The notes: generated by a model not told the origin, from the sequence alone. Counted from the first letter of the stretch, positions 1-5,817 are shown. The stretch is DNA of 5,939 nucleotides from CAIOSQ01 sp044359885 (GCA_044359885.1 JBIKLI010000278.1:1-5939), one strand, 5' to 3'. Made by a program: numbers and translations.

Positions 1-11
1 GAGTTCTGAGC

Positions 12-1802
12 GTGGAGGGCGGGAGCCCGGCGGCGCCCGCCCTGCTCGGCGTCGAGGCTTCGGCGACCGGGCGGAGATGGCGGCCGCGTCTGGCCGACGA
101 CCGCATCGCGCTGGCGATCGCCCAGACAGCGTCCCTGCCCGAGCCGATCGCCCGGGTTCTGGCCGGCCGGGGGGTCGGTGCCGGCGACGCGGCGGCCTTT
201 CTGGAACCACGGCTGCGCGATCTGCTTCCCGATCCGTCGTCTTTGCGCGACATGGATGCGGCGGCGGAGCGTCTGGCCGATGCCATCGCACGCGACGAGG
301 GTATCGCGATCTTCGGCGACTACGATGTCGACGGCGCCACGTCGGCGGCGCTGCTCGCCGACCTCATCGGCGCCGTGGGTGGCCGGCCCCGGGTCTATAT
401 CCCGGACCGGCTGAAGGAAGGCTATGGGCCGAACGCGCCGGCGCTGCTGCGCCTCGCCGCCGAGGGCGCGCGGGTGGTCGTCACCGTCGATTGCGGAACC
501 CTTTCCTTCGCGCCGCTGCTGGCCGCGCGCGAGGCCGGTCTCGACGTGGTGGTCGTCGACCACCACGCCGCCGAGCCGGCGTTGCCGGCCGCCTTCGCCG
601 TGGTCAATCCCAACCGCCTCGATCAGGAGGGAGGCCAGGGGCATCTGGCGGCGGTCGGGGTCGCATTCGTGCTGGCGGTCGCGCTGGTGCGGTCTCTGCG
701 GCGACGCGGCGCCTTCGCCGGGCGCGACGAGCCGGATCTGCTCGCGATGCTCGACGTGGTCGCGCTTGGCACAGTCTGCGATGTCGTTCCCCTGCGCGGG
801 CTCAACCGCGCCTTCGTGCGTCAGGGTCTGAAGGCGATGGCACGGCGGGCCCGCCCCGGGCTTGCGGCGCTCGCGGACGTGGCGCGGCTGGCCGAGGCGC
901 CGACCGCTTATCATCTCGGCTTCGTCCTCGGGCCGCGGGTCAATGCCGGCGGCCGCGTGGGCGAGTCGGATCTGGGCGTCCGGCTGCTGACCACGCGCGA
1001 TCCCGACGAGGCGCGGCGTCTGGCGCAGCGGCTCGACGAACTCAACCGCGAGCGCCAGGAGATCGAGCAGGGCGTCCTGGCGGAAGCCCAGGCGCAGATC
1101 GAAGGGCAGGGGGGGGGCGGCCCGTTCCTTCTGGCCGCCGGCGAGGGCTGGCACCCCGGGGTCATCGGGATCGTCGCGTCGCAGCTCGCCGAACGTTTCC
1201 ATGCGCCGGCGGCGGTCGTGGCACTGGACCGCGGCCGTGGCCGTGGCTCTGGCCGCTCGGTTCCTGGTTTCGATCTCGGTGCGGCGATCATCGCCGCACG
1301 CCAGCAGGGCATCCTGTCCGAGGGCGGCGGTCACCGGCAGGCGGCCGGGTTCTCGGTCGACGCCGCGCGGCTGGACGATCTGCGTCGGTTCCTGGCCGAG
1401 CGGGCCGCGGACAGTCTCGGGACGACCGATGCGGTCCGGTCGCGCGATCTGCTGCTCGACGGCGTGCTTGGCGCGCGCGGCGCCACCATCGATCTGGTCG
1501 AACTGCTCGATCGCGCCGGTCCCTTCGGGGCCGGGAACCCGGCGCCCTGCTTCGCGCTCGCCGACATGCGCGTGGTCCAGGCCGATGTCGTCGGCGGGAA
1601 GCACATCAGGTGCGTCCTGGCCGATTCCTACGGCGCGCGGGTGCGTTCGATCGCCTTTCGGGCGGTCGAGGGGCCGCTCGCGGCCCTGCTGCTCGACCGC
1701 AGCGGTCCGCCGATCCATGCCGCCGGGCAACTTCGCGCCGACAGCTGGAACGGCGCCCGCCGGACCCAATTCGAGATCCGGGACGCTGCCGCGGCCGCCT
1801 GA
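12..1802 (+). CDS. recJ: Single-stranded-DNA-specific exonuclease RecJ
   Basis: RecJ is a cytoplasmic 5'-3' exonuclease that degrades single-stranded DNA in RecFOR recombination, mismatch repair and base excision repair. The 596-residue product is of normal family length. DHH-domain motifs are visible in order: GDYDVDG (102-108, metal-binding Asp103, 105 and 107), VTVDCG (157-162), VVDHH (181-185) and CDVVP (256-260). They are followed by GPRVNAGGRVGESD (307-320). The DHHA1 domain shows GWHPGVIGIVAS (379-390), GSGRSVPGFDLG (412-423) and GGHRQAAGFS (439-448), and a C-terminal OB-like region follows from about 478. The GTG start at 12 gives an N-terminus of expected length before the conserved LLGVEASATGRRW. 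The frame stays open to the window edge, so an upstream start cannot be excluded. A TGA at 7-9 in another frame could end the preceding gene. The gene converges on the next one with a 22-nt gap. Family assignment is very secure. Confidence 0.97.
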   Translation: MEGGSPAAPALLGVEASATGRRWRPRLADDRIALAIAQTASLPEPIARVLAGRGVGAGDAAAFLEPRLRDLLPDPSSLRDMDAAAERLADAIARDEGIAIFGDYDVDGATSAALLADLIGAVGGRPRVYIPDRLKEGYGPNAPALLRLAAEGARVVVTVDCGTLSFAPLLAAREAGLDVVVVDHHAAEPALPAAFAVVNPNRLDQEGGQGHLAAVGVAFVLAVALVRSLRRRGAFAGRDEPDLLAMLDVVALGTVCDVVPLRGLNRAFVRQGLKAMARRARPGLAALADVARLAEAPTAYHLGFVLGPRVNAGGRVGESDLGVRLLTTRDPDEARRLAQRLDELNRERQEIEQGVLAEAQAQIEGQGGGGPFLLAAGEGWHPGVIGIVASQLAERFHAPAAVVALDRGRGRGSGRSVPGFDLGAAIIAARQQGILSEGGGHRQAAGFSVDAARLDDLRRFLAERAADSLGTTDAVRSRDLLLDGVLGARGATIDLVELLDRAGPFGAGNPAPCFALADMRVVQADVVGGKHIRCVLADSYGARVRSIAFRAVEGPLAALLLDRSGPPIHAAGQLRADSWNGARRTQFEIRDAAAAA

Positions 1803-1824
1803 TCCCGTCGTCGTGGACCGGACG

Positions 1825-2889
1825 TCAGGACCGCCAGGCCGCGCGCGCCGCGCGGGGGGCGGCCGCGCCAAGCTTGACCTGGGGATTGCGGAGCTGCTCC
1901 AGCACCCGCGCGGCCTCGGCCGTCTCGAGCCCGTCGAAGAAGGTTAGGACCCGCTGCAAGTCGACGGGGTCGACGCCGTCGCCATCCCGGCGCCCTTGCT
2001 GGACCATCAGGAATATCCCGGCGAACTGCGATTTCTGGGCGCCCAGCGCCCGGCACGCGACGGCGAGCGGCCGTCCGCCGCTCTCGTAGATGACGCGCCG
2101 TGCCACGGGCGTCGGCAGCATCGCCATCTGGGCGAACATCGCCTCGAAGAGGCCGATCTGGCCCGACCGCAGCAGCACCAGAAGATTGCCGGGATCGCCC
2201 ACCCGGCGGGACTGGAAGGCCCCGGCGACCCGCTTGTCCGATCCCGGCGCGTCGTCGGCCACAGGCTCGCGGATCATCGACTGTACGGCGCTGCGCAGGG
2301 CTGGTTCCAGAAGCGCCGGGTCGATGGCGAATTCTTGAACGATCTCCTGGCGCAGCGACTCGCAGACCCAGCCCAGCAGCCGGGCGGCCAGTTCCGGCGG
2401 CAGATCGCGCCGCCGGACGAGGGGTTCATGGAACCGCTCGGCGGTCCGCGAACTTTCGACGAGGGTCTCCAGGCAGTCGCGCGGGATTTGCGCCCCCGGA
2501 TTCTCGAGCAGCGCGCAGGCGACCTCGTTCTCGCCGATCTCCAGCAGCCGGCGGCAGATCTCGCCTGAGACCTCGCGTCGCATCGCGATCGCCAGCCGGT
2601 GCCGGATGGAGCGTTGATGCACGACCTCGAGCAGTTCGGTGTCGCCGAGGGCCGCGCTCTCGATCAGAAGTGGCCGGGCGACCGCGGCATCGTCATGGAC
2701 CAGCTGGACGATCAAATCGAGCGGCGCCCCCGGCTGCCATGCCAGCTTCTCGGCGACCCGGCGCCTGACCTCGATGGTGGCGTCGTCCAGCAGCTTGCGC
2801 ACGATCTCCGTCGCAAGCCGGTGCTCCTTGGCGTTCTCGGGACGCAAAGGGGTGCTGAAGTAGCTTCCGACGATCTCGATGAGGTTCAT
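1825..2889 (-). CDS. DUF2336 domain-containing protein
   Basis: This 354-residue protein matches my recollection of the DUF2336 family (PF10098), helical HEAT-like proteins widespread in Alphaproteobacteria with no established biochemical function. It is almost entirely helical with repeat-like segments: 18-50 (ATEIVRKLLDDATIEVRRRV), 55-92, 95-118, 120-148, and a conserved block LVRRRDLPPELAARLLGWV at 157-175. The C-terminal half (233-340) repeats similar helices and ends in an Ala/Arg-rich tail. I see no signal peptide, membrane segment or catalytic motif, so it is probably a cytoplasmic protein-protein interaction scaffold. The ATG at 2889 lies 36 nt after the stop of the upstream luxR-type gene on the same strand, so the two are probably cotranscribed. 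It converges with recJ with only 22 nt between the stops. A regulatory partner role for the LuxR protein is inference from position only. Confidence 0.85.
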   Translation of the reverse strand: MNLIEIVGSYFSTPLRPENAKEHRLATEIVRKLLDDATIEVRRRVAEKLAWQPGAPLDLIVQLVHDDAAVARPLLIESAALGDTELLEVVHQRSIRHRLAIAMRREVSGEICRRLLEIGENEVACALLENPGAQIPRDCLETLVESSRTAERFHEPLVRRRDLPPELAARLLGWVCESLRQEIVQEFAIDPALLEPALRSAVQSMIREPVADDAPGSDKRVAGAFQSRRVGDPGNLLVLLRSGQIGLFEAMFAQMAMLPTPVARRVIYESGGRPLAVACRALGAQKSQFAGIFLMVQQGRRDGDGVDPVDLQRVLTFFDGLETAEAARVLEQLRNPQVKLGAAAPRAARAAWRS

Positions 2890-2925
2890 GGCAGCCAGCT
2901 CGGGGACAGCGGGGCAAGCGTGGGT

Positions 2926-3561
2926 TCATGGAGCCTTGCGCTGCGGGGCCACGCGGGCGATCCGGCGAACGAGATCCGCCTGGCCGCGCGCGCCGGTCTT
3001 GCGGAAGCCGCGGTGCAGATGCGTCTTGACCGTCGCCAGCGACACGCCCAGCCGGGTGGCGATCAGCTTCGGGGCAAGGCCGTCGGCGACCAGCCGGACC
3101 ACCTGCGCCTCGGCGGGGGTCAGGCCGCAGAGCTCGCCGAGCAGGCAGGCCTCGATCTGCTGTGGCCCCTGCGAATCCACCGCCTGGATCGCATAGAGCG
3201 GACCCAGCTCCGATTCCGAGGTCTCCATCGGGGTCGCGACCAGCCAGACTTCGCCGGCGCGGTCGACGTCGATCGACTGTCCGACGGCCCGGCCATCGCG
3301 CCGCGCGCGGCGAACCAGCGCAGGTGCGGCTGCCGCAACCGCCGTCCGCGAAGCGACGCTGTCGCGCGCGCCTGTGGACGTCGCAAGGATCCGCCCGAAG
3401 CTGTCGACCACGAACAGCGCGAGGCCGAGACTGTCGAGGGCCGCCGACATGAGCACCGAAGGGCTCGCCGGCGAGGGGACGGGGGCGTTGATCGCCGGCG
3501 CCGCGCCGATGTCCTTCGGCGGCGTCGGGTGGATCGTCGGGGTGACCAGGTCGAGCAGCAT
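2926..3561 (-). CDS. LuxR-type helix-turn-helix transcriptional regulator
   Basis: This 211-residue protein has a C-terminal LuxR/GerE-type DNA-binding domain at about 146-205: LTPAEAQVVRLVADGL, then LIATRLGVSLATVKTHL as the helix-turn-helix, then FRKTGARGQADLVRRI. The N-terminal part begins with a Pro/Ala-rich stretch (about 8-36). A small PAS-like sensor region follows, with ALFVVDSFGRILATS near 48-62 and EVWLVATPME near 104-113. No Asp-containing receiver or acyl-homoserine-lactone domain is evident, so the signal is unknown. I chose the ATG at 3561 because AGAAGGA lies 7 nt upstream. The in-frame ATG at 3579 would add MQKELD but has no good ribosome site. The same frame stays open far upstream, to about 5244, but that extension is antisense to two clear genes. 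The gene is divergent from the Crp-family gene and probably heads an operon with the DUF2336 gene. The family call is firm; the target genes are unknown. Confidence 0.88.
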   Translation of the reverse strand: MLLDLVTPTIHPTPPKDIGAAPAINAPVPSPASPSVLMSAALDSLGLALFVVDSFGRILATSTGARDSVASRTAVAAAAPALVRRARRDGRAVGQSIDVDRAGEVWLVATPMETSESELGPLYAIQAVDSQGPQQIEACLLGELCGLTPAEAQVVRLVADGLAPKLIATRLGVSLATVKTHLHRGFRKTGARGQADLVRRIARVAPQRKAP

Positions 3562-3623
3562 GTCCAGTTCCTTCTGCATCCGGGCTTTCGCCACGACAGG
3601 AGGATGGGGGCGTCCGGCGGATT

Positions 3624-3645
3624 CGCGTGTGACCTGCTTCACGCG
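3624..3645. promoter_or_regulatory. Crp/Fnr-type palindromic operator in the divergent intergenic region
   Basis: Positions 3628-3643 read TGTGA-CCTGCT-TCACG. This is nine of ten bases of the classical Crp half-site pair TGTGA-N6-TCACA. It sits inside a wider inverted repeat, CGCGTG (3624-3629) with CACGCG (3640-3645). It lies about 60 nt upstream of a Crp-family gene and about 63 nt upstream of the divergent luxR-type gene. The encoded regulator carries R198 and E199 in its recognition helix, the residue pair Crp uses to read TGTGA. Autoregulation, joint control of luxR, or both are inferred. Confidence 0.6.
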
Positions 3646-3657
3646 ACCGTGTAGATT
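3629..3657 (+). promoter_or_regulatory. Predicted sigma70-like promoter of the Crp-family gene
   Basis: A -35-like GTGACC (3629-3634, four of six matches to TTGACA) and a -10-like TAGATT (3652-3657, four of six to TATAAT) are separated by 17 nt. Transcription would start near 3664 and give a leader of about 40 nt. The -35 lies inside the TGTGA-N6-TCACG palindrome, so binding there would be expected to repress this promoter. This is a pattern-based prediction in GC-rich DNA. Confidence 0.35.
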
Positions 3658-3689
3658 TTGGTCCGGCCCTGGTTTTCGATCGTCGGCCC

Positions 3690-3695
3690 AAGGAG
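3690..3695 (+). promoter_or_regulatory. Shine-Dalgarno AAGGAG that fixes the Crp-family start
   Basis: AAGGAG ends 7 nt before the ATG at 3703. An in-frame GTG at 3658 would lengthen the protein by 15 residues but has no comparable site and would overlap the predicted -10 and start-of-transcription region. The ATG at 3703 is therefore preferred. Confidence 0.7.
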
Positions 3696-3702
3696 AACAG
3701 GG

Positions 3703-4419
3703 ATGGTTTCTGAGCGGTCGCAAGGCGACGTCTTGCGCCGGAGTCTCGCCGGGCACCCGCTTTTCGGAGCCCTGCCCGAGCGCGATCTCGAGGCTCTGAT
3801 GCGGCATGCGCACACCCAGCGCTACCCCCGCGGCACGACGATATTCGCCAAGGGAGACGTCGGCAGCAGCATGATGGGGGTGCTGTCGGGGACCATCAAG
3901 ATCGCTTCGGTGACCGCCGAAGGCAAGGAGGTGGTCCTGAACCTGATCGGGGTCGGCCAGATCTTCGGGGAGATCGCGCTGCTCGACGGCAAGACCCGGA
4001 CCGCCGATGCGACGGCATTGTCCGATTGCGAGGTCCTGGTGGTCGAACGCCGGGATTTCCTGCCGCTGCTGCGGTCGAATCCGGACCTCGCGCTGCGGAT
4101 CGTGCTGATGCTGTGCTCGCGGCTGCGCCGGACCAACGAGCAGGTCGAGAGCATCATGTTCATGCCGCTGGAGGCGCGCCTGGCGCGTACGCTGTTGCGA
4201 CTGGCTGCCGAACAGGGCGAGGCGGCGGCCGGAAAGCCGGTCCGCAAGGTGGCGGTGACGCAGCGCGATCTGGGCCAGATGATCGGCATGTCGCGCGAGA
4301 GCACCAACAAGCAGTTGATGGCATGGCAGCGTGCTGGAACCGTGACCATCGTCAAGGGCGGCGTCGAACTGCGCGATCTGGACGTTCTCACGCAGGCCGC
4401 GGAGGGGAGCGAGACCTAG
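3703..4419 (+). CDS. Crp/Fnr-family transcriptional regulator (cyclic-nucleotide-binding type)
   Basis: This 238-residue protein has the normal Crp-family length. Residues 18-125 form the cNMP-binding beta-roll: FGALPERDLE near 21-30, GTIKIASVTAEGKEVVLNLI at 63-82, and the phosphate-binding cassette FGEIALLDGKTRTADATA at 88-105. Glu90, Arg99 and Thr100 lie at the positions that contact the cyclic nucleotide in Crp. A long dimerisation helix spans about 127-155. The HTH_Crp domain occupies about 158-225, with VTQRDLGQMIGMSRESTNKQL at 185-205 including the recognition helix (R198, E199, K203). There is no N-terminal cysteine cluster of the FNR iron-sulphur type; the only cysteines are C109 and C138. 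It may therefore respond to cAMP or another nucleotide, but the ligand is not proven. The gene is divergent from the luxR-type gene, preceded by a Crp-like palindrome and followed by a SapC-family gene on the same strand after 141 nt. Confidence 0.93.
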   Translation: MVSERSQGDVLRRSLAGHPLFGALPERDLEALMRHAHTQRYPRGTTIFAKGDVGSSMMGVLSGTIKIASVTAEGKEVVLNLIGVGQIFGEIALLDGKTRTADATALSDCEVLVVERRDFLPLLRSNPDLALRIVLMLCSRLRRTNEQVESIMFMPLEARLARTLLRLAAEQGEAAAGKPVRKVAVTQRDLGQMIGMSRESTNKQLMAWQRAGTVTIVKGGVELRDLDVLTQAAEGSET

Positions 4420-4426
4420 CGCCGTT

Positions 4427-4466
4427 GCCGGCCCGGGCAGGGTCGCCGGCCTGTTTCGGGGCCGGG
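4427..4466 (+). terminator. Hairpin cluster after the Crp-family gene, weak terminator candidate
   Basis: Several mutually exclusive GC stems begin just after the stop codon. GCCGGC at 4427-4432 can pair with 4445-4450. CCGGCC at 4446-4451 can pair with GGCCGG at 4460-4465 across an 8-nt loop. CCGGCCC at 4428-4434 can pair with GGGCCGG at 4459-4465. Only a short GTTAT follows the last stem, so an intrinsic terminator is possible but not convincing. The region could also act as an attenuator before the SapC-family gene. Confidence 0.3.
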
Positions 4467-4560
4467 TTATGCGGTAAAGACTCGCGCGAATATCCCAGAC
4501 GGCCGGTTTGCCCGCTGGCTCCCGGCTGCATTGATCCATCGGTGAAAGGCGAAACGAGAC

Positions 4561-5301
4561 ATGGCTGTTCAGCAACTTTTCTACCGCAACGCCGTGCCGG
4601 TGAGTTCGGCGGTGCATCGTGACCTCTGCATCCGTTCCCAGGGTGGTTATGCGTTTTCGGCGTCGGTGAATTCCGTTCCCCTGACCGCCGTCGAGTTCGC
4701 GCTCGCCGCGGCGCATTATCCGATCATCTTCGCCGGGAGTGGCAACGCCGTCTTTCCGGCCGCCGTGCTGGGCTTGCAGCCCGGGCAGAACATGATGATC
4801 GACGAGGCCGGCCGGTGGACCGGTGGCTATGTGCCGGCCTTCATCCGGCGCTATCCCTTCGTGCTCGGCCAGGACGAGGGCGGAACCCAGTTCACGCTGC
4901 TCGTCGACGAGTCGTTCGAGGGCTGCAACCGCGAGGGGAAGGGAGAGCGGCTGTTCGACGCCGAAGGCAACCAGTCCCAGTTCCTGCGCTCGGCGCTCGC
5001 GTTTCTCCAGGACTACCAGGCACGGTTCCAGCGCACCCAGGCTTTCTGCGCGCGGCTGGTCGCCAGCAACCTGCTGCAGCCGATGCAGATGCAGTTCACC
5101 CAGGGGGACCAGGCGCGGACGCTGGGCGGTTTCATGACGATCGATCGCGAGCGGCTCAAGTCGCTGCCGGCAGAAACCCTCGCGGACATGGTCGTCAAGG
5201 ACGAACTGGAATGCTGCTACCTGCATCTCTCGTCGATGCGGCATTTCCAGGCGATGGTCGATCGCGCACAGCCCGCGGCGGCCAGCGGCGCTGCGGCCTG
5301 A
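4561..5301 (+). CDS. SapC family protein
   Basis: This 246-residue protein resembles the SapC family (PF07277), named after a Campylobacter S-layer-associated protein. Its function in Alphaproteobacteria is unknown, and it is unrelated to the SapC peptide-transport permease. Family-typical features are visible: AAAHYPIIFAG (49-59), PAAVLGLQPGQN (66-77), W86 followed by GGYVPAFIRRYPFVL (88-102), FTLLVDESFEG (111-121), LFDAEGNQSQFL (131-142), FCARLVASNLLQP (162-174), LGGFMTIDRERLKSLP (188-203) and ECCYLHLSSM (217-226). There is no signal peptide or membrane segment, so the sequence suggests a cytoplasmic protein. The ATG at 4561 has a modest AAAGG at 4545-4549. The gene follows the Crp-family gene on the same strand after a 141-nt gap with hairpins, so it may have its own promoter. 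Regulation by the neighbouring Crp-type protein is possible, but no clear second TGTGA-type site was seen there. Confidence 0.88.
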   Translation: MAVQQLFYRNAVPVSSAVHRDLCIRSQGGYAFSASVNSVPLTAVEFALAAAHYPIIFAGSGNAVFPAAVLGLQPGQNMMIDEAGRWTGGYVPAFIRRYPFVLGQDEGGTQFTLLVDESFEGCNREGKGERLFDAEGNQSQFLRSALAFLQDYQARFQRTQAFCARLVASNLLQPMQMQFTQGDQARTLGGFMTIDRERLKSLPAETLADMVVKDELECCYLHLSSMRHFQAMVDRAQPAAASGAAA

Positions 5302-5358
5302 GCGCGGCCTGCGGATCGGTCGGGGACGCGACGCTCGCGCCCTGCAGACTCAGTTCGA

Positions 5359-5410
5359 TTCGTCCGGGCCGGGTGGCAGGCGTCGCGTCGACGCGCCCAG
5401 CCCGGACGAA
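5359..5410. terminator. Long imperfect hairpin downstream of the SapC-family gene
   Basis: TTCGTCCGGGC (5359-5369) pairs perfectly with GCCCGGACGAA (5400-5410). Inside it, after a C/A mismatch, GGG (5371-5373) pairs with CCC (5396-5398). An apical stem GCGTCG (5380-5385) pairs with CGACGC (5389-5394) across a 3-nt loop. It starts 57 nt after the stop of the SapC-family gene. Neither strand has a strong T-run after the stem, so it may be a transcript-stabilising or Rho-assisted end, or a small repeat element, rather than a textbook intrinsic terminator. Confidence 0.45.
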
Positions 5411-5672
5411 GCTTACAATCGGGACCCCGCCGCCACGCGGCGAGATGAGACATGACCGATGTCGCCTCGGCCGCTGGTTTGGATCAAGCGGCTGTTTTCA
5501 CGGGGTTTCAGGGAACGGTTCGTGGCGCCTCGCCGCGGATCCGCTGCCGTTGTGCCCTTGACGTTGAACGGATGGCGCCCGCCTCGATGCCCCGCCGGCC
5601 GGTGTCCGGAGAGCTCTCCTGGACACGCTGTTGGGCAACCTTGCCGAAAACCTTCTAACCCGTTGAAAAAGC
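5411..5672. other. Intergenic stretch with no convincing gene
   Basis: Between the SapC hairpin and the tRNA fragment no reading frame looks like a conserved protein. A frame at 5452-5658 (68 codons, starting MTDVASAAGLDQAAVF) has a passable opening. It then turns into Arg/Pro/Cys-rich sequence with no recognisable domain and no good ribosome site. Another frame ends in SPRGFEP, which is merely the translation of the antisense tRNA T-arm. A five-A run at 5666-5670 would be a T5 tract just after the 3' end of the minus-strand tRNA, perhaps its former terminator. A decayed small gene cannot be excluded. Confidence 0.5.
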
Positions 5673-5721
5673 TGGCGTCCCCTAGGGGATTCGAACCCCT
5701 GTTACTGCCGTGAAAGGGCCG
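5673..5721 (-). pseudogene. 3' half of tRNA-Glu(TTC), probable attachment-site core
   Basis: Read on the minus strand, the sequence has an anticodon loop CTTTCAC (5716-5710; anticodon TTC at 5714-5712) and the 3' anticodon strand GGCAG. It continues with variable loop TAAC, T-stem AGGGG/CCCCT around the loop TTCGAAT, acceptor 3' strand AGGGGAC, discriminator G and encoded CCA (5675-5673). This closely resembles bacterial tRNA-Glu. The 5' side fails. The anticodon stem has a G/A mismatch at pair 28-42, and no GTCCCCT acceptor strand is found upstream. A loosely D-arm-like TCGTCCAGCGG occurs at 5742-5732 but sits about 2 nt too far away. It is therefore a truncated copy, as left at one end of an element that integrated through the anticodon region. 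Confidence 0.8.
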
Positions 5722-5733
5722 CGAATAGATGCC

Positions 5734-5753
5734 GCTGGACGAGGCTGGACGAG
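5734..5753. repeat. Tandem direct repeat GCTGGACGAG x2
   Basis: Two perfect 10-bp copies, at 5734-5743 and 5744-5753, lie 12 nt inside the tRNA core. One helical turn of spacing next to an attachment core is consistent with arm-type integrase or excisionase binding sites. That role is inferred. Confidence 0.6.
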
Positions 5754-5787
5754 TCTAACCCATTGTAATCGTTCAATACCGGTTAGA
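5754..5787. repeat. Inverted repeat TCTAACC / GGTTAGA
   Basis: TCTAACC at 5754-5760 is the exact inverse of GGTTAGA at 5781-5787, with a 20-nt AT-rich interval. It sits between the two direct-repeat pairs and just upstream of the predicted integrase promoter. It may be a protein-binding site of the attachment region. Confidence 0.4.
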
Positions 5788-5817
5788 TTGATCCAGGGCC
5801 ATCCAGGGGTTTATATT
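5788..5817 (+). promoter_or_regulatory. Predicted sigma70-like promoter of the integrase gene
   Basis: TTGATC (5788-5793, four of six to the -35 consensus) and TATATT (5812-5817, five of six to the -10 consensus) are 18 nt apart in a locally AT-rich patch. A start near 5824 would give a leader of about 26 nt. The GGGGG at 5840-5844, 5 nt before the ATG, could act as the ribosome site. Confidence 0.5.
5791..5810. repeat. Direct repeat ATCCAGGG x2 at 10-bp period
   Basis: ATCCAGGG occurs at 5791-5798 and 5801-5808, exactly one helical turn apart and inside the -35/-10 spacer of the predicted integrase promoter. A protein bound here would interfere with integrase transcription, so autoregulation by integrase or a small directionality factor is plausible but inferred. 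Confidence 0.5.

Noticed and set aside
1225..1260. A short Arg-Gly repeat (GGCCGTGGCCGTGGC) as a possible repeat element
   Set aside because: It codes for the glycine-rich loop before the conserved GSGRSVPG motif of RecJ and stays in frame.
1803..1824. A bidirectional terminator between convergent recJ and the DUF2336 gene
   Set aside because: The gap is only 22 nt and I see no stem-loop with a T-run in it.
77..2089. A 670-codon plus-strand frame overlapping recJ
   Set aside because: It is Arg/Gly/Ala-rich low-complexity translation in an alternate frame of recJ, which carries all the family motifs.
2599..3654. A 351-codon plus-strand frame opposite the DUF2336 and LuxR genes
   Set aside because: Its composition is that of an antisense shadow (rich in Arg, Asp and Gln, no domain), while the minus strand encodes recognisable families.
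2926..5244. A 772-codon open frame on the minus strand covering the Crp-family and SapC-family genes and continuing into the LuxR gene
   Set aside because: The portion beyond about 3579 is antisense to two clear protein families and shows no domain of its own. The LuxR gene has a good ribosome site at its own start. Long antisense frames are common at this GC content.
5452..5658. A 68-codon frame after the SapC-family gene
   Set aside because: It has no recognisable domain, a weak ribosome site and an Arg/Pro/Cys-rich second half. It is kept only as a note in the intergenic entry.
5459..5713. An 84-codon frame ending in SPRGFEPLLLP
   Set aside because: The ending is the translation of the antisense T-arm of tRNA-Glu, a well-known false-gene signature.
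5673..5760. A functional tRNA-Glu
   Set aside because: There is no 5' acceptor strand to pair with AGGGGAC and the anticodon stem has a mismatch, so only the 3' half is present.
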